From: Lactifluus volemus
Lineage: Eukaryota; Basidiomycota; Agaricomycetes; Russulales; Russulaceae
Direction of reading: 5' to 3'
Assembly (NCBI GenBank): GCA_022376515.1
Contig: WTXI01000407.1
Span: forward strand, 1-29,309
Length of the DNA stretch: 29,309 bases
In this document: one piece after another, positions 19,578 to 29,309 of the stretch
How positions within the stretch are numbered: the stretch's first letter is position 1
Layout of the letters: every line of letters starts with the position of its first letter
Notes under the pieces: model-generated
Seen by the model: only the letters and a program-made list of their open reading frames with translations
Databases searched by the model: none
Told to the model about the DNA's origin: nothing
Position numbers and translations under genes: made by a program

Positions 19578-22149
19578 AGCTTACCACATTGTCACTTCTC
19601 CTCTTCTCACCCACCGTAATAAAATGAGCTATTTTAGAGAGAGCGCCTTTTTGTCATGGACTGTTTTGTCCTTTCGGGCACAGGAAAATAGACCGAGAGC
19701 GTCTCATTGCGAAGAATACGTCATCGTCAGAAACGATGTTGAGATCCATCCAACCGTGGATGGCACGCGCCAGGTACTTGTTGGACTCGCCACCAAGCTC
19801 CGAACAGATGTCAAATCTATGCACCCGCCACTGAAAGGCAGAATGGTTCGCGGTGTAAGTTTCTCAGGCCGTTCATGACATGTATGTATGTCATGAAAAA
19901 AAAAAAAAACTGTCCTATTTCTGAATGGTAACAAAGGAACCCCTTACCTCATTACATTGTTGGGGGGGGATCAAAAAGAATAAAGGTCGTTGTTCACGCC
20001 ATCGATCACGAGGTTACGGGTAAAAATAGAGACGCGAACTGAACAGGACGGGCGTACAACCACATCACTAGAGCGCTCGCACTGCACTAATCGCTATCTT
20101 TTGTTTATGATTATTCATGCGACCCTTCCCGTCTAGTTTCACCTTCGGAATTTATGCGGAATTTTACAATTATAGTTCCAAGTTCAGGAACTCAAAGTAG
20201 TCCTTCCCTCCCCCCGTTGTACTAGTCATCAGTAAACGGTTCAAAACCTTTTCAACTTTTACAAGCAGAGAGAGTGAAAGGGTATAAAAGCTCACCCTTA
20301 TTTGTGCTATGGAATGCCCTGTAAAATCACTGCCTTTTGAAAATACTGCAGAAAGCAAACTTTTTGAGGTAACTCTAGGTTACTTGTTGCACTTTTGCTA
20401 TTTTTTGGTTGTGCTCGAGCATGCACAAGCTCGAGCAAGCCCAAAAAAAGTTTAGTGCGGGTTCCTGATGTATGCGCGGCAATATCATGGCGCAAGGAAG
20501 ACGATCATCCGTAGCGGCGCGAGCTCAGCGGACTCGGAGGCCGAGCCCGGTGATATAACGCGGGCCGAGGTGAGAAGGCGTGGAGACAGTGCATGTCCCA
20601 ATCCCTTTCATTTCCTCATGTTCGTTTTGTCCGATCACGAGTAGTATGGATTGCATATTACGTAGAAGAATCGTCTGAGGAGGATATTGTGGAATGGGGG
20701 CGCGCTGCGGTGGTGGTCATCCACCGGCAGGTCTATGCGGCGCAGTCAGCACCTTTCGCTCGAACGTCAGTGTGTGTACACCGCAGCAGTTCAAACGTGT
20801 ATATTACTAGATGTGTAACCCGCTAAGCTGATTCAGGATGATACCGTCCTTGACAGAGAGGGGCCGCAACCTTCAAAAATAAAAACAAAAAAACATACGG
20901 TACCAACTGTGAAGGGAGAGATTCAATTTGCCGAACCCCGTTGTTGATTATCAAGAAATTTAGAGATGCGTGCCTACGGAATACCGGCTGGGGAGTTTTT
21001 ACTCCAAAGTCCAGTTGTCCTCCTCGCCACCGAACGTGGCTGAGCACAGCCAAGTACTCAAGCCTCATGGCTAAATTGCCCAAAAAGGCTCAAAGTGGTG
21101 TTGGGGGTCTCGAACGAAATTTCATTTAGATATAGCTACTTTGAAATTAAGAAAAAAGTGATGATGACTCCTCTGGAGGACGTATTCGTTGTGGATGAAA
21201 AAGTGGGTTTTGGTTTTTGCGAGTCCGCGAAATACCGTGGTGAAAAGTGCAGATTTTATTTCCAGCGCACGCTAGCAGCTCCGATCTGGCCGCACTCTCG
21301 GAGTCGGACCGACTGCCAGCTCCTCGGCGCGGCCAAGTTTTAAGCGCCCGGTAATTGAAGCGCCAGGTATCCTTACTTTCACCACTAAAAAAAACAACTG
21401 CTTTGCGAAAGGAACAACACAAAAACCCGAATTTCCAATGCCCGCAATCCGTCCAACACGTCGACTTATTGAGGTGTGGGGGGCCTGGGTATATTTTTTC
21501 CACCTGGTCGATCCATCCTGCTCAAGCAAGGCAAGAGGGTGGGTTGGCCTATCAGAGGAGGACTGCGCAAACCGAATACAGAAACGTGCTTTCTATTTTT
21601 CACTGTGGAGAACTCTGGGCCCAAGGGCCAGGCCTGTTCATAATCACCTCATGCCGGACGAGCGCCGAGTTGGTGTCGCATCGGTTGACCTTTCAACCTC
21701 GTACTGTACCCTTGTCTGGGCTCGCTTCCAGTTTATTGTTCTCCCTTGACGACGACGATAGGTAAAGATACTCTTTCTCTATGGTCTGAAGGATAAACCG
21801 TCAGGTATTCGCGGGCAGATAGGAGAATGTGCACAAACAAAAAAGACGACCGGATGAAATCAAAGTTTTGGGGTGGCCATATGTACTTGTGGCTGGTCGA
21901 ACCGTATCCTTTTTCGAACGAGAGATAGACGCCGCCAAACACATGGGCGCAGACATGTTTGAGACAGTTTGGTCCCGAGGTCCTGGTAAGGTACCGAACA
22001 AAGACCGGGGACAGCCATCCGAGGCCCGATTCTTTCACGCTCTTTATAACGCCCAGAGATCTCTACCTTTCCTTTCATCCCCACTTTCCTGTCCTCCGTA
22101 CTGAAAGCCATTCTATACCTCCCCATCGCTAACACTCTCACTGCTAACT
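19578..22149. other. 2.6 kb without a recognisable gene
   Basis: This lies between the MPP-beta stop and the zinc-finger gene. The first few hundred bases should hold the MPP-beta 3' UTR. There are no long open frames with motifs; frames such as 21095-21343, 21355-21765 and 21829-22104 are short and featureless. Small structures: an octamer GCTCGAGC repeated at 20413 and 20429, poly-A near 19898, and a G run near 19963. A TATAA at 22045-22049 lies about 100 bp before the zinc-finger ATG. Confidence 0.45.
22045..22049 (+). promoter_or_regulatory. possible TATA box of the zinc-finger gene
   Basis: TTTATAAC lies about 100 bp upstream of the ATG at 22150, followed by pyrimidine-rich DNA (22057-22098), a usual fungal core-promoter layout. 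This is a sequence match only. Confidence 0.35.
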
Positions 22150-23944
22150 ATGTCAGATAACCCCCTTCAATCCCTATATCGTCGATTTCGAAGTACCCTG
22201 CAGATGCAGGAAAGCTCTTTCATCGTATACGCCTCAACGGATGATGGCAAATTTGACGCGTATCCATTGTCAACTATGACCGATGCGTTTGCAACGCATC
22301 TATCTGAGTTGTATGCTCGATTTGCGGTGAAAATATCCGGTCTAAATATCCATGCAGCTATCGAAATGGCGTGAGTGCAGCGGTGGCGCGGGCGCCTGAA
22401 TCCTCGCTGAACCCAACGTTTTATAGCCCATGGCCACAAGATGAGGTGGACCTGCAATTCGGGTACACCGTGCGCATCGTACAGAGCGCGGCCGAGCTCA
22501 ATGCGGCTGATGGCTGGCAACAGGCAGCCTTTCTGGTAGGAACCATCATCGACTGAATTCCCCTTTGACCTATCCGCTTATTCCAAAGAATTCTCAGCGC
22601 GACGATCAATCTTTGGTCATGTGGAATGATTGTGAAGATGGAATTTTATCCATCTGGAGCGACATTGCGTGTGGCCTTGAAAATAGATTTGCCCCACACC
22701 CGAGCCCGCCGATAGCAAGCCTACCGGGGGGCATTGATCAGTATCTGCAGGCGGATTCGCTAGATGTTTTCCTCCAACACTCTGATGGAGCCTTGCCATC
22801 ATTGAACGAATTCAATCACCTGGCCACCGTTCCGGGCCCTTTCACGACTTTTCCTCCTTCGTATCTTGTCGATACGGCAGCGTTTCCATGGGCACATCCC
22901 GAGTCTCCCGGCTTGGGAAGCTTGCAAGTAGGTCCTTCAAGAACTTCTGACACTGGTTGGTTTTCTCATTGTCTTTTTGTACAGCTTGCGTTGCAGGTCA
23001 TGAGTACCTCGTCCCCGTCGCCGAGCGATGCCCCTTCTTCGAGCTTTAGGGACACCCCATTCACAATTGACTTGCCAGCTATCTCTCCAGCTCCGATCAA
23101 CTCTGGAAACCTCGTCGAGGACGAGGACAACATTTCGGATCTCTCCACTGGAGATTCCCTCCAATCGTATGAAGAGGTACCAGTGCTATCCACCGCCGCC
23201 GTCGGTTCCTCCTCGTCTTTCCGTCGGCACTCTTTCGCAGAGACGAGCACCACCACCGCCACCACGACCACGACCACGACGCGGGTTATTGGCCAAAAGG
23301 TCAAACGTGAAAGCACTGATGATGATTACGTTGATGCAAACCTCAATGAAATGTTTGGAGACGAACACTCGTCTCCCCTTACCACAGGTCCAACACCGCC
23401 GCCGCCATCATCAGGTGTCAATGATGCCAGTCGTTATGTCGTTCACATGTCAAAGCGAAGACGGTCCATCAACGAGGTTACATCCGCGTCCGCCCCCGCT
23501 CTCTTCCCGATCCCTCTCCCCAACGTCGACCTCGCCGACAACGGTTCTCCGAACCAAGAAGGAGGACAAGAAGAGTTTCTTAATATCGCCCCCAGCCCTG
23601 CCAGTGTATCGACCACGCCCGCCATCCATACTCAACGCCGTAACAACAACAACAACAACTTGAACGGGGGGTCGCGTCGACGCACCACCACCACCACCGG
23701 CGCGACCAATGCCAAACGATCAAAAAGAACGCCATGTGATTTTTGTGGAAAGACGTTCACTCGGGTTCAAGATGCCCAGAGACACATGACGACCTCTTGC
23801 GCGGCCAGTCCTGAAAAAGTAGGCGTCGAATGTCCACAATGTAACTCCGTTCTGTCGAGGTTAGATGCCGCCCAGAGACATTGGCGTGGTCACGAGAATC
23901 CGACTTGTCCGACTCCATCGTGGATGATTCCCAGTCGTCCGTAA
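22150..23944 (+). CDS. C2H2/C2HC zinc-finger protein, putative transcription regulator
   Basis: Exons 22150-22370, 22427-22535, 22589 (or 22598)-22927 and 22985-23944 join in phase to about 540 aa. The AAG at 22588 and the CAG at 22597 are both in-phase acceptors, three codons apart. The intron at 22928-22984 (57 nt, GTAGGT..ACAG) has no stop and is in frame, so it can be misread as coding. The N-terminal ~150 residues (MSDNPLQSLYRRFRSTL..., with a stretch DEVDLQFGYTVRIVQSAAE) match no family I know. A long Ser/Thr/Pro-rich disordered region follows, with a poly-Thr run, KRRRS (nuclear-signal-like) and an Asn run. Two fingers sit at the C terminus: CDFC-x12-H-x4-C, and CPQC-x12-H-x3-H. Two adjacent fingers usually bind DNA, and nuclear location is inferred. 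Targets are unknown. Confidence 0.88.
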
Positions 23945-25203
23945 ATGAGATTTCTCCTCCTTCTCTCCCTTGGTTGAATTTTGGCACCCCCCTCCCCCTC
24001 CCTTTTTTTTTTCTCCTCTCATCGCTATCCCACTGCTTTTTTTTTTTTTGTTGTCGTTGTTGTCATCGTCGCTTTTTTGTTGTTGTCGTTTTTTTGCATC
24101 CTCCTTATTGTCGTGTCGTGCTGCTGCAGCTGCTATCCTAATGTTTGTCTCCACTCAGGCTTGTGCCGGTTTGCATATATGTCTCTTGCAATTATCTCCC
24201 CCTCTCCTCTACCACATCTCTTTGTTTTTGTGTTTTCCCCTCAGCATTTGTACATATCTGACATCCACGCGCAAATTATCCCCACTTCAGCATCTAAACG
24301 TTCTCCTCACGACCCAAATTTTTTTTTTTCTCACACACCACTACAGTACTTATCTATCCGAAAATCGTTTGTTGCTATTTTTGTTTCCTTCGCTTTCCCA
24401 TATTTGGACCTTGTTGTTCTCCCCCAACCCAGTCCCCGCCCCGCCCCATCAACCCGTCGTGTGCCAATCTAGAACCAATCTGTAAAAAATCTTGTTTCTG
24501 ATCTCTCTTTTTTGTATGCTTGATTACTCATACGTATTTTACGAATGAATAGAAAAGCAACACGCGTTTCTTTTTAAATGTTTGGAATCGTAAAAAAAAT
24601 AAAATAGTACCCCTTTCTCTTTCTTCTCACCGCCGCGCATTTCCCCGCCCGTCCCCCCCACGTGCCAACGAATTTGATGGATATGTCTACTACAGCCGAG
24701 CGTCGCAATACGTGCGCTCCGGGACGTCCACACACACATTCACTTCTTATCATAAACTCTTTTTTTTTTTTTCCATTCCATCTAATCGTATGCACATCCC
24801 GATGCAATCGACGCCATTCCTTTTCTAGTACAAGCCATTACGCTGAAACAAACTCCCCTTTACCCCCCCCCCCCCGTCTCGCTTAACTTTTGAATTCTTT
24901 TTCGAGTCCCATCGGTGGTCCCACGTCTTTTGAGATTGGGATCGCTTCCTTTCTTTCACGACAAGTTGACTAGATCACTAGATAAGGTGTGGAACACAAA
25001 AAAGCACCGCAAACACGTGTGGGGGGGTTCGTCGTGAAACTTCACATAGATGGTGTTCAAAGTCACAGCTTTTACATCCCTAACGACTTGTAGTACAGTA
25101 TCACGTCAACCGCGCGGCCGTAGCCACGGACACGACTGCACAAATGAGAGTTTATTGACGTGGGATGATATGGCAAGATTGGGTATGAGTGAGTGATGAT
25201 CAA
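23945..25203. other. pyrimidine-rich 3' region and intergenic DNA
   Basis: About 500 bases after the zinc-finger stop are strongly C/T-rich on the plus strand, with T runs of 8-12 (for example 24004-24012, 24038-24049, 24319-24328), then mixed AT-rich DNA. A 13-C run lies at 24863-24875. The region separates two convergent genes (zinc finger plus, Aurora minus) and should hold both 3' ends. Open frames of 163 and 171 codons at 23970-24485 read through the pyrimidine tract in two frames as Phe/Leu/Ser/Pro-rich sequence; they are compositional. Confidence 0.55.
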
Positions 25204-26609
25204 TCAGTTCTCTCCGCTCGGGGCGGAAGGTTTCTTAGCACGATAGCGCACAACCCAGGGGTGCTGACGAACGTCGGCGAGCGGCATACGTTTCTCGGGA
25301 TCATATTGCAACAACTACGACCGAAAAGAAAAAAAAAAATAAGAAATTCTAAAAAAAGTTCAATGGAAGAAGAGGAGACGTACGTTCACGATCAAGTCTC
25401 TTGCATCTGCAGAAACCTTCGGCGGAATTCGAAGGTCGACCTTTGCTATTCGCTTATATGTGGCTAATCCATTGAGCCCGTGGTGTGGGGGACCCCCGTC
25501 AGCACTAGAGCGCCCAGCGGATCATCGAGAAAGATGATTGGCCAACGCACCATTATAACCGGACATTTCCTCGAATGGGGGCTGACCGACGATGAACTCG
25601 TAGGTGAGAACGCCAAGAGCCCAATAGTCGACCTTCTCATTGTGCTCGCGACCCTCGACCATCTCGGGCGGGAGGTAATCGAGGGTACCGCAAAGGGTGG
25701 TGCGGCGGTTGCTCGGTGCGTGGACGCTCCAACCAAAGTCGCCAATCTTGAGCTCGCCGTTGATACCCAAGAGGAGATTCTCCGGTTTGATGTCTCGGTG
25801 GATGACGTGTTTCGAGTGGAGGTAGGAGAGAGCGTCGGCCATCTGGTCAATGTAGACCGCGCTGCGACGTTCCGAAAAGGAACCGTACTTTGTGAGCTGC
25901 TTGTATAGCTCGCCCTTTCCGGCAAATTCGAGCATGAGAAAGATGCGCTTCTCGTCGTGAAAGTAACCGTAAAGACGGAGGACGTTGGGGTGACGGAGGT
26001 TTTGTTGAATTTCAATCTCGCGACGGATCTGCTTCTCCACTCGAGATTGAACAATCTCGGACTTGTAGAGACACTTGAGAGCGAGGATATAGTTTGGCTC
26101 AATCTTGGTGCGAACCATGTAAACGCGACCAAATTTACCCTTTCCTAGAGGGCGACCGATATCAAAGTCGGTCAGATGCCACTCTCGGGTGGGGCGAGTT
26201 CTGTGACAAGGTGAGTAAAATGAGGTAAAAAATAGTAGAAAAAGACGGACATGGAAACACTAGAGTCAAGAGCGAGCTCTTGGGCGGCTTCACCTTCCAC
26301 GGCCTCTCCACGCTTTTCATTCTCAATCTCAAAACCACCATCGTACTTGCCGATATCAAGGTCACCGTTAGGAGTAGTTTTTGGTGGAGAGGGAGTTCGT
26401 GCAGGGACTGGAGCTTTTTGAGACGGTGGCTTGACGGTAGGCTTGTTAGTTGGAGGGAAAGGATGAGGAGGTGCGAATTTAGTGAGAAGTTTAGATACGC
26501 TCGTTTGAGAAACCGTCTTTTGTAGAGGACGAGTCGAATTCTTCTTATTTTGTTTGGCAGAGATTTCGAGTGCGGCGATTTGACGAGTGACTGAACCTAC
26601 AGAAGCCAT
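25204..26609 (-). CDS. IPL1: Aurora-family serine/threonine kinase
   Basis: Aurora kinase is the chromosomal passenger kinase that corrects kinetochore attachments and acts in cytokinesis; fungi usually have one. Exons 26609-26251, 26200-25551, 25463-25384 and 25314-25204 sum to 1200 nt, 399 aa. A basic, Pro/Thr-rich N-terminal tail of about 125 residues precedes the kinase domain. Its motifs are the glycine loop [10 protein letters not shown] (138-147), K162 in ILALKCL, E181 in [15 protein letters not shown] (254-261, D256), DFGW (274-277), and an activation segment RRTTLCGT with T287/T288 followed by [18 protein letters not shown] with [17 protein letters not shown] is diagnostic of Aurora. 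C-terminal exons give [15 protein letters not shown] and [21 protein letters not shown], ending SGEN. The introns are 50, 87 and 69 nt. The symbol is the budding-yeast one (ark1 in fission yeast). It is divergent from the secreted His-rich gene. Confidence 0.95.
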
Positions 26610-26809
26610 GTTTTGTTTTAGATTCGATCTCGTTGGTTGGTTTCAACTTTACAGTCACGTGATTAATGATATCATAGATCTTTGAATACCAATCTAGCTC
26701 TTCCACTGGGGGGGTATATAAATCCCTCGTTTTTCTCTCTTTTCTTCACTCGCTCCTTTGCGTCGTTCAACTCGGTTCCTTTCACTCTTTTCCACTCTCT
26801 CTACACACT
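26610..26809. promoter_or_regulatory. divergent promoter, Aurora kinase and secreted His-rich protein
   Basis: These 200 bp separate the two start codons. They contain a CACGTG E-box-type palindrome (26656-26661) and a ten-base palindrome ATGATATCAT (26666-26675). A strong TATATAAAT (26715-26723) follows a short G run and lies about 90 bp before the secreted protein ATG. A pyrimidine-rich leader with TTC/CTC repeats runs to 26809. The TATA box suits the secreted gene; which gene the palindromes serve is not shown. Confidence 0.6.
26715..26723 (+). promoter_or_regulatory. TATA box of the secreted His-rich protein gene
   Basis: TATATAAAT sits in GC-rich flanks 87 bp upstream of the ATG at 26810. 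A C/T-rich leader follows. A consensus TATA box of this kind is often seen at strongly or conditionally expressed fungal genes; expression itself is not shown here. Confidence 0.6.
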
Positions 26810-27798
26810 ATGTCTACCTACTCTCGTTTATATCTTTTGCTCGCCTTGGTTCACCTCGCTACTCTTGGTGCCGCCGCTCCCTTCGACTCCTTGCCTAGAC
26901 AGCCCGTCAAAGACACTGTGATCAAAGGTCCCATGGACGTCGGAGAGTACCACACCTACTCTGACAAGTCGGTCCACTATCCTAAACCTTCTCTGGCTCA
27001 TACCCGTATCATACCTCGTACCGCCGCACCTTGAAGCGTTCCCCAGACGGTCCTCCTTCCACTCCCCCGCCGCCTGCTCCTCAAGCGCAACCCGCGCCCC
27101 CTCCACCTCCGCCTCCGCCAGCTGCTGTCCCTCCTGCCCCCGCCGCTCCCCCAGCCTACGTTTACCCTCCTTATCCCTACCCATATCCTTACCCCTATCC
27201 TACTCACGGGGATGGGCATGTGTCCCACGACGAATACCCAGACGAGCACGCCTACTACATGGCTCATCACATGCCGCCCCATGACTATCACGATTCTCGC
27301 CCCCTTCACGACTTCGCGTACGATGAGGACTATCATCGCTCTCATATGCCATCTTATCATGATTCCCGCCCTCCTTTCGATGATTACAATGACCATATGC
27401 ACCCCCACGATGACTTCCACTACCCGTCCCATGGCGATGATCATCACTACTACGACGATTATCATCACCCCCACGACGACGGACACTATGACGAAAATCA
27501 GCACAAGGACAAGGACAATAAGGACAAGGACAAGGCATCAGACGCGACCGCTGATTCCGACACTACTCGCGTCGCTTCTTTGGCTTTACCCCAACGTCGA
27601 GACCACGATGACGACACGTATTATCCTCAACGTAAGCAGCAGCACAAGCAGTCTGACAATGACCAAATGGACGTAGTGGCGTACAAAGCTGGTGGTGATC
27701 GCAAGATTCCTATACCCGGTTCTATTACCGCTGGCCGCCGGTTTGCGACACGTGAGAACTCGCCAAATCTCCCAGCAGAACTTTCCCAACTTGGTTGA
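26810..27798 (+). CDS. secreted proline-rich, His/Asp/Tyr-rich protein; one frame change or missed intron
   Basis: I do not recognise a family. ATG at 26810 gives a clear signal peptide, MSTYSRLYLLLALVHLATLGAAA, then PFDSLPRQPVKDTVIKGPMDVGEY. This frame stops at 27031-27035. The rest lies in another frame, open from 26986 to TGA at 27796: SYRRTLKRSPDGPP, a Pro/Ala run, a (Tyr-Pro)n repeat at about 27161-27201, then about 100 residues (27202-27504) with about 24 His plus many Asp and Tyr, including YHDSRP twice. A KDKDNKDKDK stretch and a basic tail ending PAELSQLG follow. Dibasic KR (27034-27039) and two RR sites could be Kex2 targets. The two frames could be joined by an intron from GTCCCA (26930) to CCCAG (27046), giving VIK-DGPPSTP, with a weak donor. 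Otherwise there is a one-base indel. The His/Asp cluster suggests metal binding at the wall or outside the cell, which is inference. Confidence 0.7.
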
Positions 27799-29309
27799 TA
27801 GGATGAGTGGCTAGAGCTGAGGACGTAGGGAGTTCACTTGTGGGTTTAGTCTTGGAGATGGTGGTTCCGTTCCGTTGGAGACTGTTTATATGAGTGTGTC
27901 TCGGCCAGCAATTATTATGACACAAGCCTAGTTACGATTTTATTTTTTCTTTTCCCAACAGCTACAGAAGGGAGCGGCGAAATATACGAGCGTGTAAAAA
28001 ACCTGCGTCGTGCCAGCCCAGTGCAGTGCCAAGACCAAGGTTCTCTTAGTTCACACTTTTACCCTACTTGAACTCTACAACTCCCGACCACGCCTACTTG
28101 GCCGCTAGCTGTGTAAGAGGAGTCTGAGAGGGTGAGCGCAGTGAGCTCGTCATACAGATGGGAATTATGCATCGAGCTTGGACTACGGTGTATGCGCGCG
28201 AATGCTTGGTTACGTGGGACCCGCCGCCAGTATCCGTGTCACGGGCCGCCGCTGGGTACAGAGGACAAAAGTTTAATGAAGACCTCAGACCCAAAACGCC
28301 AGCTTGGGAAGCAACGTCATCCTCCCTGTATCGATTCAAATCATCAATGATAACTGGTTAATTTTCCCCGCTTTTTAGTATCCGCTATGGTGGTCGCCTC
28401 GAGAAGCCAACGCCAAATGGCCGGGAGTCCGGGAACACACTTTATCTAGTAGTCGATGATGGCGGCCTTGTAGTAGCCTCGAGTACTAGTTACTGTAATA
28501 GTACGCGTTCTGTGGGGTTTTTTTTTATTTTACTAGAACAGCTGAAAAATGATGATTCGTAAATTGGAAGAAAGAAGGTCCGATTTTCACCAAGCGGTCA
28601 CGATGGGATTCGGAGTAAGAGGCCGAGAGAGTCCGATAAACGAGCACTACTTAGCACGCCGCCAAGGCTCCTCCATTTTGTTATCTTTTTTTTTTTTCTC
28701 AGAACATCATAATTGCAACTTACCTTTTTTTTTTTTCCACGCGAGAGTTTTATGAAAACCACTGGCAGGGGCCTTTTTTCCGAGCCCTCGAAACCGGCGC
28801 AACTTAAACAACTTGAACGGGGGGTCGACGGCTGAGATGATCTACTGGAAGAAGTAAAAAAAAAACTCCGACAACGACGACGACAACGACGAGGGGGGGG
28901 GGGGGACAATTTCCCGCGTGGAGACCGAGAACGAACGAGAGCTAAAAGTTTACAAGTGTAAAAAAAAAAAAAGAGAGATTTCGGTATAATGCCGCGGACC
29001 CTTGTTTTATCGGTAAACGTACGTACGCGTGACCTGCATGGACAAGTCGTCAACCTTGTGTAACAGTACGTGTGGAGACAGCAAAGTCCCCCCCCCCCCC
29101 TCGGCTTCCCCTCCCTCCCCAATCCGCAGGTCCTCCTCGCATCCACCTCAGCCGGCCAATTTTGGGCCTTTTCAAGTTCAATTCAAGTTCTGATTGATGG
29201 ATTGATTGTTATGCCGCTTCTTGACCTGGTACTACTACAGTACTGCAAAACTTTTGCCCACGATTATTATTTTCTTTTTCTTTTTTTTTTTTTTTGCTGC
29301 TTACCAGAA
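27799..29309. other. 1.5 kb with no supported gene
   Basis: Downstream of the secreted gene and up to the right edge there are only short open frames without motifs (for example 28132-28350, 28549-28755, 28598-29146 minus). Homopolymers are frequent: T runs near 28519, 28687, 28728 and 29283, a 13-G run at 28893-28905 and a 13-C run at 29088-29100. A 21-base segment at 28807-28827 repeats one in the zinc-finger coding exon at 23651-23671. Confidence 0.45.

Noticed and set aside
20413..20437. Repeated palindromic octamer GCTCGAGC with an eight-base spacer
   Set aside because: It is too short and isolated to call a transposon end or a binding site without genome-wide counts.
23970..24485. Two overlapping 160-170 codon frames after the zinc-finger stop
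   Set aside because: They translate a pyrimidine-rich tract in two frames into Phe/Leu/Ser/Pro; this is composition, not a membrane protein.
28598..29146. 182-codon minus-strand frame at the right end
   Set aside because: It runs through poly-G, poly-A and poly-T tracts and yields runs of Lys, Phe, Arg and Pro; no recognisable domain.
1..29309. tRNA genes, rRNA, CRISPR arrays, transposon terminal repeats
   Set aside because: Scanning by eye found no T-arm-like GGTTCGA context within a cloverleaf, no spaced direct repeats and no long terminal or inverted repeats. A dedicated search could still find a weak one.

Overview
The window reads as nuclear DNA of a filamentous basidiomycete (Agaricomycetes). 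The best guess is the Ceratobasidiaceae (Rhizoctonia-like), but that is inference from familiar protein families and not from a search. The supporting evidence is: many short introns (47-90 nt) with GT..AG ends and exons that can be joined in phase by eye; a DUF6533-type membrane protein; a fungal C2/NACHT NLR-like gene; and orthologues of core eukaryotic genes. No CRISPR, operon, rRNA or recognisable tRNA was seen. All exon models were worked out by hand. Where the exon lengths sum to a multiple of three and conserved motifs cross the junctions, this is stated.

Layout. The left part (1-10.4 kb) is accessory and sparse. It holds the 5' two kilobases of a minus-strand C2-NACHT STAND gene with frame breaks at the P-loop and Walker B, running off the left edge; a minus-strand seven-helix-like DUF6533 protein (4445-6123); a weak cysteine-rich plus-strand remnant (about 6987-7743); and long stretches with no gene I can recognise.

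The middle (10.4-19.6 kb) is compact and housekeeping in character. Three genes lie in tandem on the minus strand: a 1117-aa disordered RING-H2 protein with a possible myristoylated N terminus, the electron transfer flavoprotein beta subunit (ETFB, with 8-nt and 19-nt microexons), and a fungal CaiB/BaiF family III CoA-transferase. The CoA-transferase is divergent from the plus-strand mitochondrial processing peptidase beta subunit. Three of these four point to mitochondrial or acyl-CoA metabolism: ETFB takes electrons from acyl-CoA dehydrogenases, the CoA-transferase/racemase family feeds acyl-CoA pools, and MPP matures imported matrix proteins. Whether their closeness matters functionally is unknown.

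The right part (19.6-29.3 kb) has a 2.5 kb gap, then a plus-strand C2H2 zinc-finger protein (22150-23944), a pyrimidine-rich 3' region, and a minus-strand Aurora kinase (25204-26609). The kinase is divergent, across 200 bp, from a plus-strand secreted protein that is extremely rich in His, Asp, Tyr and Pro (26810-27798). The last 1.5 kb holds homopolymers and no gene I can support. The secreted His-rich protein is the least explained coding feature in the window, and the ETFB microexons are the most unusual gene-structure feature.
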